DNA of 64,000 nt. Source: Drosophila miranda (taxonomy: Eukaryota; Arthropoda; Insecta; Diptera; Drosophilidae). Position 1 is the first letter of the stretch. Each line of letters opens with the position of its first letter. This document shows positions 36,757-45,895 of this stretch, piece after piece. The notes under the pieces were generated by a model. That model made no database searches. It worked only from the letters and a program-made list of their open reading frames with translations, and was not told the origin of the DNA. Location: positions 18,662,001 through 18,726,000 of the forward strand of contig NC_046675.1 in assembly GCF_003369915.1 (NCBI RefSeq), in the 5' to 3' direction. The translations under genes and the position numbers were made by a program.

Positions 36757-37205
36757 TCACAAATGGGGGAATTCAATTCTGCCCATTGGGAAATTGCTTT
36801 GAAAAAAAAGTATGGACAACAGAAAACATGGCCCAGAAAATTCAAAGCTTTGCCGAATATACCTTAAAGGCAAAATGGTCTTTTTGTCTGTTGGCACAGG
36901 TGTTAGCGTAGATGGGGGACCCCACACGGGCCAAGTAATATAGAGGGCACCGCCGAAGCTCCTCTTGTGGGTGAAGTTCGCTGAATGCAACATGATTTTT
37001 TCCACTTTTGGGGCAAGGACTTTGCCCAAGCACTCCAATCTGTCGCTATGTATATTATAAGTTTTTAAAGCATCGAGTTGTCTAACTCTGGAACATTTTT
37101 TAATTTTAATTCCCAATTCGTGTGGGTACATATACCATATACGTTTGGCCTTTTCAAATAGCGTCTTAAATAGTTCATCGTATTGTCCGTTATGGGATGC
37201 TTCGC
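36757..37205 (-). pseudogene. Unidentified coding-like fragment
   Basis: The minus strand is open for about 145 codons. It reads HGEASHNGQYDELFKTLFE, then AKRIWYMYPHELGIKIKK, later LGKVLAPKVEKIMLHSAN and HKRSFGGAL. The upstream flank is AT-rich with no ATG-led frame in phase, and the 3' part becomes less protein-like. I do not recognise the protein. It may be another captured gene piece or transposon coding sequence. Confidence 0.3.
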
Positions 37206-37780
37206 CATGTTATTTTCCATACAAATAAAAATTCGAAATATATATATAATGTTATGTATAAGAATAATATATGCAATATATAATATGAATAATATGCAAA
37301 TATATAGTTATTAACTATAATTTGTCGAAGCAGCTGGATCAGGAGGTGGAGACGGTGGAGAAGAACACTTACCATATGAGGGAGATAATACTCATTGAGC
37401 AGATGAACAAATTTGCATTCTGAAAATATGTCAAGTGCGATTCTTAGCTTATTTTTCCCTCAAATTGTTTTGAAGTTTTTGATTTTGCGATTCGCTTTTT
37501 CCACAGTTGAAATTTGTTTATGCAGCCCTAGTCAGCCTAGTAGTAGACACGACACGCAACTATCGAGTGTTCTAAAAACATACGAGACAACAACCGCACC
37601 ACACCACATAAAACTTCACGTAATATACTATTATTAATTAATATCAATCAATTAATTAAGATTAATATAAATATTATATTACGTTTATTTGATAATTTAT
37701 TAATATATTATAGTATATATTTATTTTATAAAAACATTATTTCAATACAATTGAATCGATTTTGCTAACGATGGCAAGAA
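37206..37780. other. AT-rich stretch
   Basis: No gene. ATATA-rich sequence dominates, especially 37,225-37,300 and 37,620-37,730. Confidence 0.5.
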
Positions 37781-38280
37781 AGAATTGTACGGACGGGCGG
37801 AACTCCAATTTTTCAAATTTTGAAATATACGTTTTATAGTGAGATCTAACAGAAGTGTGTGGTTACTCTAGCCTTAATAGTCTCTGAGATTCCCCAGTTT
37901 TTTGTCCTTTCCGGGGGCGATATTTTGAAACTAACTTGTCAAAGTCCGATATCACAGGAGTGTTTATACCAAATTTGGTTGCTCTAGCTCTTATAGTCTC
38001 TGAGATACTTGAACTCACATTTTGCAATAGGCAAAGCCGACCATGAAACCTGTGTGTTAGAGAGAGACAGAGCGAGAGAAAATGTTGTTTGTTTTCTTCA
38101 TTCTGGCTATAATAACAATACGATCTGGTTCAGATTCTGCAGTCAAAAAGATATAGTAATTTTCTACGATTCTGCTTGTTTTAGCTTTCTCGTATCCGTA
38201 AACTTGTGAGTGCCACGAATTTTCGTCCTTTGTGGGGGCTGAAGTGGGCGGGGCGATGTTTTGAAATATACTTGTACTCT
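37781..38280 (+). mobile_element. Composite DINE-like Helitron remains
   Basis: At least two partial units follow each other. ACTCTAGCCTTAATAGTCTC then TGAGATTCC stands near 37,863. A second unit holds ATACCAAATTTGGTTGCTCT near 37,967, CAAAGCCGACCATGAAAC, GAGAGAGACAGAGCGAGAG and TTTGTGGGGGCTGAAGTGGG. The same blocks occur in order at 50,595-50,990. Confidence 0.6.
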
Positions 38281-38870
38281 ACTATACCTAATACCTATAT
38301 CTACCTATCTAGCAAAGCGGAAAAAACGGATACCGACGCGGAATCAGACACCGACGCACGGACCTGATCACCTACGGGATCACGACTACGCGCAGCCCAC
38401 ACAACTTTATTTCTACTACTTCAGCAGCGACGCTGATAACTTTGACCTATGTATCTACGGACAGTAGAGCATTATCCGGCCATTTATCCGACGCGTCCAA
38501 CAGTCGTCAATGTGTACGGAATCCAGCTGAAAAAGCAGCGCAAGCCCAAGAGAGAAACGGATGGTCTGTTCTCTTGTAGCCGAATATTTTCTTAGCAACA
38601 TCGTTATAATTAATGACATCAGAAGACAGCAGACATTTGTGCGAAAAATGAAGAATTGGGCGCAGAAACTATATAATTGTCATAAAACCAGCATTCGAGC
38701 CGAAAAGAAAGGCAAGAAAGCTAAGTCAGAAAGTGTCGCCGCTGCTGCTGCTGCCCCTGTCTCTTCCGCCATCAACAACGGTACCGATCCAGAAGATCCT
38801 GCTTATGGGTATGTGTATTGGTATTTATTGTAAAAGTATTTAAATTCTCAGGTGGAGCCGAACTCAGCTG
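38281..38870 (+). pseudogene. Unprocessed gene fragment, source unknown
   Basis: Coding-like segments are separated by frameshifts. PTHGPDHLRDHDYAQPTQL then DADNFDLCIYGQ (to 38,465) are followed in another frame by VVNVYGIQLKKQRKPKRE. KMKNWAQKLYNCHKTSIRAE and an alanine run follow, ending PEDPAYG. The last piece ends at a donor-like GTATGTG (about 38,808), and an acceptor TTCTCAG follows at about 38,850 before more open sequence, so an intron seems to be retained. I do not recognise the source gene. Confidence 0.4.
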
Positions 38871-39093
38871 GAAAGAAGTCTTGTTCTTTTAAGTTTGTAA
38901 ATTTACAAAAATGTAAGTATGTATATAGTGATGAGAGTTGGGTTGGGTGGTTCCATCCGTTCCAGTTGGACTGTCAGCAATAATTACCGGTCATCTTTCT
39001 CATAAATTGAAAAATTTACCAAATTTTGCCCTTTGCAAGCCAGTGGAGTGAAGAGCAGCTGATCAATGCTTTAAATTACATATTGCGGGGCAG

Positions 39094-39415
39094 TCATGAT
39101 TTACAACCATCAGCTCTACCAGCCTGACCCGTTTTGTGCTGAGCCCCGATGAGCTTTATGTCCCTTTGAATAGGGACCGCAGGACGTGGAAGTTGAAAGT
39201 GCAACGCATGCAAGGTAAAATACTGTTGGGTCGTGTCTGCTCCTACCCGGCGACACCGTTCACCAACTTGCACAGGCTCAATAGCACGGACGTGAAGCTG
39301 TGCGGAGTTCGAAAGAAATCCATACAGATTTGTGGCCATAGTGGTGGCAGTGTCAGAGATGGACACTCCCAAACTGATGCGGTCAACCCTAGATAGGCGC
39401 CAAAATCGGTCCTTT
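39094..39415 (+). pseudogene. Gene fragment paralogous to 43,255-43,815
   Basis: The frame reads RVCSYPATPFTNLHRLN then STDVKLCGV, and after a frameshift YRFVAIVVAVSEM and STLDRRQNR. The same order (RVCTYPVTHFTTL, LELCGV, HRFMAIVLGVSEM, MDRRQ) appears on the minus strand at 43,255-43,520, so both derive from one gene or family. Upstream, LSPDELYVPLNRDRRTWKLK is also coding-like. Source gene not recognised. Confidence 0.5.
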
Positions 39416-39599
39416 CCAGGACCGCCAAAAATGTATACAGAGATATATATTTTCGAAATATAGACGCTGCTGCAGTCGAATGATCCCCGGCTGATCGTTA
39501 ATTGGGCGACTGGCTGATCTAATTGATCTATCCACTTGTGCCGTGGCAGAAGAAGATGCTGCCTGATGTCCATTGAGCAGATGCAGCTTTGTAGCAAAG

Positions 39600-40520
39600 C
39601 AAGCTGAAGAGGCACAGCATTTGCTATGAAGGACCCCCACGTTGGGACGATTCTCAATGCGACAAGAGCTCTTCTCCTTGATAACGAAGATGTTTTGCAC
39701 CTAAAGGAAAGGTAAAGGAATGAAACAGATTAATATAAGGGTCAAAATATATATAACTTCTCTAAATGCTCACATTATAAACTCCCTGAAGCTTTCAGCC
39801 CACTCCTCGGCGGTCTTATCAGCAGGCCAGCGCGCATCGGATGATTAATGTAGCCCACAAAGCAGATGCCGACCATACTATTGCCATCCACCTCGCAAAA
39901 GGCCATTGTGGTGGTGGTCAGCACCAGAGGCAGCGACCAAGCAACCAAATAAAAGTTCGAGCCCTTCTTGTCTATGCGATCTTGGACATGACCCAGTGCC
40001 AGGCATAGGTGAGGAACACAAACCAGACCATTCCGGCCGTAAGGAATTAATATACCAGCACAAAGATCACAATGCAGGAGAGATTCTCTCCGGCGGTGTG
40101 CTCGGAATGGCGAAGAGTGCCATCCTTGCGACAGAGAATATCCTTACGGGATCCTGAAGTGAATTGCAAGAGCCAGCTGAAGAGAGAGAGAGAGAAAAAC
40201 AGAGCATACATGAGACTCCTGTGGGACGAAAGGATCTGTGACCCTAAGTGGACTAACCCAATGCAGGCAATCAGGAAGCATAGATTCATGTAGAGCTTGC
40301 TTGCATTCTGCCAGTCGATGGAAAAGGTGGCCACCACAAACAGATTAGAGACCAGGCACAGCGTGCCCGCCCATCCAATCAACTTGTGGATCGATGCTCA
40401 TCTTCCGTGTGCCAAGGGATCCTTGCAGCGCACATCGCATCCCTCGATGCCCGGATAATTGCTACCAGCTGACTCAAGCACTGTCCGGTTACATTGAATT
40501 TCATGCCGCGCGCACTGTTT
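39600..40520 (-). pseudogene. smoothened (smo) pseudogene, unprocessed
   Basis: This is a broken copy of the Hedgehog-pathway receptor smo. Fragments in order on the minus strand are GIEGCDVRCKDPL (end of the cysteine-rich region), TEDEHRS, LIGWAGTLCLVSNLFVVATF, NLCFLIACIG, WLLQFTSGSRKDILCRKDG, GENLSCIVIFVLVY, FLTAGMVWFVFLTYAWH, then EKSSCRIENRPNVGVL. These cover membrane helices 1-3 and a piece near helices 5-6. Defects include a frameshift before TEDEHRS, a stop after VLVY, a deletion after YAWH, and loss of most of the later helices. Intron-like segments persist at two places: between IACIG and WLLQ (about 40,180-40,250), and just before the EKSSCRIENRP exon (about 39,700-39,780). It is therefore a genomic-DNA copy, not a retrocopy. 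The functional smo gene is not in this window. Confidence 0.85.
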
Positions 40521-40679
40521 GTGCATTTCGTTGCACGAATTTTCAGTTTCCAAAATGTCGAACTATTTAATCGGCACGGTATAATAAAAACCATCGCAAA
40601 ACCTGCTCTTAGACCAAAACAACTGCTAATAATTAGAGTTGCCAGATCTAGTGCAATACATCAGTGTTGTGAGTCTCTT

Positions 40680-40778
40680 CATATTTACGGTATATTTTGA
40701 AAATGAGGCGGTATGTTTCGGTATATTTCTGAGGGTCGGACGGTATATTTTATCGATAAATCCGCGGTCACACTGCCC
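40680..40778. promoter_or_regulatory. GGTATATTT repeats with DRE and motif-1 site
   Basis: Four GGTATATTT/GGTATGTTT phrases (40,690-40,750) lead into TATCGATA (40,751-40,758), the DREF site. CGGTCACACTG (40,765-40,775), the M1BP/Ohler motif 1, follows. This pairing marks fly housekeeping promoters. Here it stands only ~50 bases before a plus-strand LRP gene fragment, so it may be a captured promoter or a promoter-like repeat. Confidence 0.55.
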
Positions 40779-40859
40779 ACTACTCCGCCCTGCCTCAACC
40801 CCCTGAAGACAAATTCTTAGAGGATGGTGGTGGAACAGCTGGTTCGTCTGGACACCGGC

Positions 40860-42060
40860 GTTTCAGGATTCTGGCGTCTGGTGCGTCTGTGCCGTGTGGA
40901 ATGGGGCCTGCTCCACCTCTGCCTGTACCTGTGCCTGCCGCCTTCCTGCTGTTCTCGCGCCAGGAGCACATTGGGCCGCATCTCGACCGAGTACAGCGAG
41001 GGGATACCCTTCAGGATGTGGGCGATGCGTACGCCCTAAACGTGTCGGTGGCGGAACGGTGCATCTACTGGACTGACCAGCCACATCTACTGGTCCGATG
41101 CGGAGGTTCGTCTCATCGAGGTCGCCCGCCTGGATGGCCGGGAGTTCATATTCGATCAGGAGACGAGACGCCTCTACTGGATGACAAGAAGCGTCGGATA
41201 CTGGTTGGCTGCTAGGAGCGACTGGAGCACCGGGGACATTGATCGAGACGGGCCAGAGCCGCAGCCTCGCCAAGGACGCGCCCTACATCCCCCCAGCTAC
41301 GACAGACTGCCCGAATGTGCCGCTGCCGGTGTCCGGCAAGAATAGCCGTGCGCAGGTGAAGCTCTCTCTCCTATTCAGCTGTGTTCTAAAACGTTGCCTC
41401 TTTTAAAACCTTTTTTCCATGCACATCGCGCAGGTGAACCACATTGCCGCCTAGGGGGGATTTGTGTACTGTCTGGACGACAAGACCGGACTGGAGACGA
41501 TCACTGTCAACGGAGAGCGTCGTTCCGTGGAGCTGCAGCGCCTGCCGCAGTTCACCAACATCAGTGCCGTGTGGACACCGGATGCGAAAATGCTGCGCAA
41601 TCACATGGCACAGTTGCCCAAAACTCACGACGTCTGCTCGTGCCCCAAGCATCTGATGCTACTGGAGGACAAGGAGAACTACGGCGTCTATACGGCCAGA
41701 TAATTTTAAGTGGCGGGAGTAGTGAAATGAACAACGACTGTATATCCGCCTGATGGCGCTGTGACGAAAGGACTGCCGGCGTATCGGTTCAGCTGATAGT
41801 CAGGCGAGGGCTGCGACAAGGCTCTGGTCTGCGTTGGTACCACCTGTGACAACTGAGACAATGGCTACGATGAGGTCGACTGTTGCAAGCGGCCAGCAGA
41901 CTTTCAGTGTCCCGTCAACAAGGTGAGTGAAAAGACACGATATCTGCCCAAATTCCTAAACTAACAATATCCTACTCCACCTTCCTACAGCTTTGCATCG
42001 GCCGCCCTGCTCTGCGATGGCCCTGCCTCGGATATTTTCACGCACCGAGCCAAAAAGCGA
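40860..42060 (+). pseudogene. LDL-receptor-related (LRP) pseudogene, unprocessed
   Basis: The source was an LRP-type endocytic or signalling receptor. Successive frames contain [59 protein letters not shown], then FVYCLDDKTGLETITVNGER and FTNISAVWTPDAKMLRNH. These are YWTD beta-propeller repeats. Downstream are LDLa-like pieces, GSSEMNNDCI, CDKALVCVGTTCDN, NGYDEVDC and RPADFQCPVNK. At least six frame changes and stops break it. Introns are retained: one near 41,355-41,435, and one at 41,923-41,990 (AACAAG|GTGAGTG to CCTACAG|C). LRP1-like is my best guess within the family. Confidence 0.75.
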
Positions 42061-42179
42061 GCTTTAATGGCTCCATCGAAGAAATTAAATAAGCAGTAAT
42101 CATAGCCAAAAATAATTTAAAATCACTGCATACTGATATTTTCCTCGCAGGGAAGCACGCCGTCAAGCTCTCCCTTTTA

Positions 42180-42690
42180 AACACTTTAAAATGGCAATAG
42201 AGAACCTGCCGGATATTGCATCTGAGGTGCAACGCGACCAAGCTGCAGATGAAGATGGAGCAAAAGACTATGGATGAGTATGCCAGGCTACCACTACCAC
42301 AATTCCTTCTACAAGGACCCAAGGTCCGAAGGCGATACCAGTTTATGGTATGCTCATTATGCCAAAAGCGGAAGAGGATGATTCGCCCGAAGAGTTTCAG
42401 CATGAATAGGCAAAGTAAGTATAAGTACCACCAATTTTATGACACATTTTTGGCTAATTCTCGACCATTGACAGAATGGGAAAGTTATTTTTTCCGGTTA
42501 CATTCTACGCCTTTGCAAAGTACGCGGACAAGGAAACGAAACCCAAACAAATAAGCACGGAAGAGGTCAAGCCCGATGGCAACACTGAAACGCCTTCTAC
42601 ATGGTTATGGAAAAGCGAAAGTCCACCAATATATTCCCTGAGGCAACTCCTGGCTATCCTGTTCATGAAAAAACAGTCAAGTTTTTAGCG
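42180..42690 (+). pseudogene. Gene fragment, source unknown
   Basis: Coding-like pieces appear in shifting frames: MAIENLPDIASEVQRDQA, KMEQKTMDEYARLPLPQFL, AIPVYGMLIMPKAEEDDS, MGKLFFPVTFYAFAKYAD, TEEVKPDGNTETPSTWLW. AT-rich intron-like sequence separates the last two groups (about 42,410-42,475). I do not recognise the gene. Confidence 0.4.
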
Positions 42691-43029
42691 GAGTATAGTC
42701 CGGACAAACAGTCCATTGATATGAAACAAGAAACACGTATTTAAGGATATATTTATTTTATATTTATTATATTTAAGATTTATTTATTTATGGAAATAAA
42801 CTCATTCCACACCACCCAAGAGGTCGAGTTTTTGGTGCGTTTTTTTTTAAGTGGTATCCCCAATAGGTCTAATTCACTATATTTACTTTCAGGGCGGGGC
42901 ATCAACCGTCTGGGGTGTCTGAAAGTATGAAGTTATTAACAATAAATGTAATATTAATCGTCGAATTTGTACTTCCCTTTTTCCAGGTATTCGTCATTAT
43001 CCGCTGGATCTATAAAATAGAAATAAAAT

Positions 43030-43262
43030 AACCAAAAAAAAGGGAAAACAATTTAAATATTAAAAAACAAAGAAAAAAGGGAAATATTAAAAAAAAAAGT
43101 AAAAAAAAGTATTGAAAAAAAACAAAAAAAAAGGGAAAAAAGTAAATATTAAAAAAAAACAAAAAAAGGAAATATTAAAAAAAAAATATTACAAAAAAAA
43201 TAAAAATAAAAATATATGAAAAAAATATATACATATATGTATATATTTAAAAAAAAAAGGAT
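43030..43262. repeat. A-rich low-complexity tract with AAAGGGAAA/AAATATT units
   Basis: About 230 bases are almost purely A on the plus strand, punctuated by recurring GGGAAA and AAATATTAAA phrases (near 43,045, 43,078, 43,130 and 43,168). This looks like a degenerate tandem array that grew from an A-rich tail. It abuts the minus-strand gene fragment at 43,255. Confidence 0.75.
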
Positions 43263-43815
43263 TGGCGCCTATCCATGAAAGATCGGGCCATTTCCGAAAC
43301 TCCTAATACAATAGCCATAAATCTATGTGGATTTATGGCGTATGTTTGTCGTAGTTCACGTAGTTCCAAAACTTCGATGTGCTTGACCACTTCGTTCAGG
43401 GCGCGTACAGTTACGACGCCACACAGCTCCAGGTTGAGGCTGTTGAAGCAGGACAACGTGGTGAAATGTGTCACCGGGTACGTGCAGACACGTTCAACTA
43501 ACTTTTGGACCTGTTCCACCTCCCTGGCTAGCCAGTCCCGTAATTCCTCCTGCTCGTCATGAACAGACGGATATAATCACTGCCCATGACATTCTGCGAT
43601 CCCAGGGCAAGTTTAAGATGCAAAAACTGAAAGTTGGATCCATCCAAGTTAAAAGCTGCTGTTGCTAGCACCTTCCACTTGATGGCTACGCGCCTATCCC
43701 ACTTCACGTGCGGCTCATCGTATATCAATACGAAAGGATCATTCGCATAATACTGGAGGTTCGAGATCAAGTTGATCATGCCTCCATCCAGTTCATGCGA
43801 ATGCGCCTCATGCAT
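43255..43815 (-). pseudogene. Gene fragment paralogous to 39,094-39,415
   Basis: On the minus strand the first frame reads HELDGGMINLISNLQYYAND, then FVLIYDEPHVKWDRRVAIKW, DGSNFQFLHLKLALGSQ and GSDYIRLFM. After a one-base shift near 43,530 it continues QVQKLVERVCTYPVTHF, LELCGVVTVRALNEV, HRFMAIVLGVSEMARSF and MDRRQ. Only one frameshift is seen in ~185 codons, so this is the better preserved copy of the pair. I do not recognise the protein. Confidence 0.5.
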
Positions 43816-44280
43816 GACGTAACTCGATCTTTTTTTGAGTATAAGAATAAAAAGTATAAGAATTCCTATTAAAGGAACTAAAAAGTTTGTTTTTTTGCTA
43901 TATAAATTCGTTAAATTTAACGTAAGAACGTGCGTAAGAACAAAATGAACACCAAAATTAACCCAAAATATATATATATTTTCTATTAAATCTAATTCTC
44001 GATTATTATATATTATATTATTATTTATTTATGTTTAATGTATATTTGCATATAATACAATGCAATATATTCAATGCTCTAACAATAATTCGCTCACATT
44101 TCTTTCTAACCCAACTAAAACTGAAATCGACCGAATCATAAATTATCTAAAAGAAACCAATTTATATCCATTAATCTAATTTAAATACAAAACCCATGTA
44201 ATATACATCATATATAATAAATATAATATAATTAGCATAATGTAACATAATAATAACATAGCCGAAGGTCATAACTTCGT
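43816..44280. other. AT-rich non-coding stretch
   Basis: No gene seen. ATATAT-rich sequence occurs around 43,970-44,070 and 44,200-44,260. Confidence 0.5.
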
Positions 44281-45895
44281 AACTCAATCGTACCAGCCAT
44301 TTCAGCCGGAGAACCAGCCGCGAACCGCCGATCAGTCCCACCCGCAACAGGAGGTGAAGACCAATCCGACGGCAGAGCAGCAGCAACAACAACAACATCA
44401 GGCGCCTCAGATGCAGCCGCTGATGCAGCAGTCGGCCGCAGCCATCCAGTGGGTCAGTGTGTCGCTGTTAACGCCCGTCCACAGCTTGCAGGATATTTTT
44501 CAGGCACTGTCTGGCACCGTGGTCCAGATCGTGTCTATCTCGCTCACCTCCCCGCTCAGTCAACAGCAACAGGTGAACGCCAAGCAGCAGATGCCACTCC
44601 AACAGCAGCAGCAGCTGGAGCAGCAACCTCCCATGAGCAGCCACAGAGCAGTCTGGGAGAACAACAGCAGCAACAACAGGTGAACACACAAGCTAGCATA
44701 CAGGGAATGGTACCACCACCCAGCCCCGTTGTGGGTCCCAGGATGCCAGCTTCGCAACAGCAACAACAGCATCACCAGCCGGCAGCACCGTTCACATTCA
44801 GCCCATCAGCGGCGGCCAGCCGCAGACCATACAGCTGACGACCGCCAGTGGGATGACCACGGCCACCGCTGTGCGCTGGCCACCCGTTGCACAGCAGCAT
44901 CACCAGCAACAATTGAGCATGTTTGGTCAGGCAATGGGCCAACAGCAGCAGCAACCACAGCCAACGCAACATCAACTAGTGGTTGTGCCACCGGCGGCAC
45001 AGCCGCAACAGAAGAGCAGCAGAATCTGCCGACTTACGGTCAATCGCAGGTGCAGGTGCAGGCGGAATAGTTTGATCCGTTTGCCAATATAACCAGTAGT
45101 CAGGAGGCGGCGTTGACCACGGTAGAACCAGCGCAGCAGATAATGTCGCCGGCACATGTGAGCTCCCCAATACCACAACATGTCACCGCAGCCACAGAGC
45201 AGTCAGGGACAACAACAACAGCATCTTTTGATGTCCTTGAGCAGGCATCAGCAGGCGGCGGCACAACTCAACTCTTCGCCTCAGTACAGAGTGCCGTTCC
45301 CGCCAACTCTCGCCCACTGTTGTCACCGCTGTGCAACGTAATGGCGGCTGGCAATGGCCGCCTGACAAGACCAAAAATGCTGGAAGTATTTATGTCGAGC
45401 CCTGATCTGACCAAATCGCAAAAAGCTGAAAGAAATGTAAAGCAGAATGAGAGGGAGGGAGGAGGAATGTCTGCAAAAGCAGATGGATGACTTAATGGAA
45501 AGTCTCGAATAAATGCAAAAAAGCCCAACCTTCGCATTTAGGGAACTGGAGACGTTGTACGTGGGCTCCATGGGCAAGGAGTGGGGAGGTGCAGGTCAAC
45601 TGGGTGGACAAGAGCAAGGTGGTAGCAGCGCTGGTTCTTCTGAAGAAGTAAGTAAGAAAATCCATAGAGAATCAGTATAAGGCCCTAATCGATCGATGGA
45701 TCCCCTTTCAGATACAACGAAACGAAGGACGAGCACATGCCGACGAGAATTTCAACAGCATCGAACAATGAGTTGGTTGAGCAATGAAGGAAACAACTTA
45801 CTGGAGCTTAACGAGCAGGTGGACACATCGGAAAATCGTCGAGCTATAATGCTCGACTTCTTAACTGCCGTCTGTCAAAACATGTTACACTAATT
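44281..45895 (+). pseudogene. Glutamine-rich regulator pseudogene, unprocessed
   Basis: A long CAG/CAA-rich coding relic runs through shifting frames. It reads YQPFQPENQPRTADQSHPQQ, then polyQ; GMVPPPSPVVGPRMPAS; ISGGQPQTIQLTTASGMTT; polyQ with HQLVVVPPA; FDPFANITSSQEAALTTVE; RPKMLEV then SSPDLTKSQKAER; and FAFRELETLYVGSMGKEWGG. An intron is retained at 45,648-45,711 (GAAGAA|GTAAGTAAG to CCCTTTCAG|A). After it come EHMPTRISTASNNELVE and, in a shifted frame, LNEQVDTSENRRAIMLDFL. The make-up (polyQ, short basic segment) suggests a nuclear co-regulator or transcription factor, but I cannot name it. Confidence 0.6.

Noticed and set aside
39094..39657. 187-codon minus-strand open frame
   Set aside because: Its 3' half is antisense to the plus-strand gene fragment, and its 5' half is the frame-shifted tail of the smo relic. 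It is not a gene.
44468..45181. Minus-strand leucine-rich open frames
   Set aside because: They are antisense to CAG/CAA repeats of the Q-rich relic. Leu/Cys runs such as LLLLLL are expected from CTG repeats.
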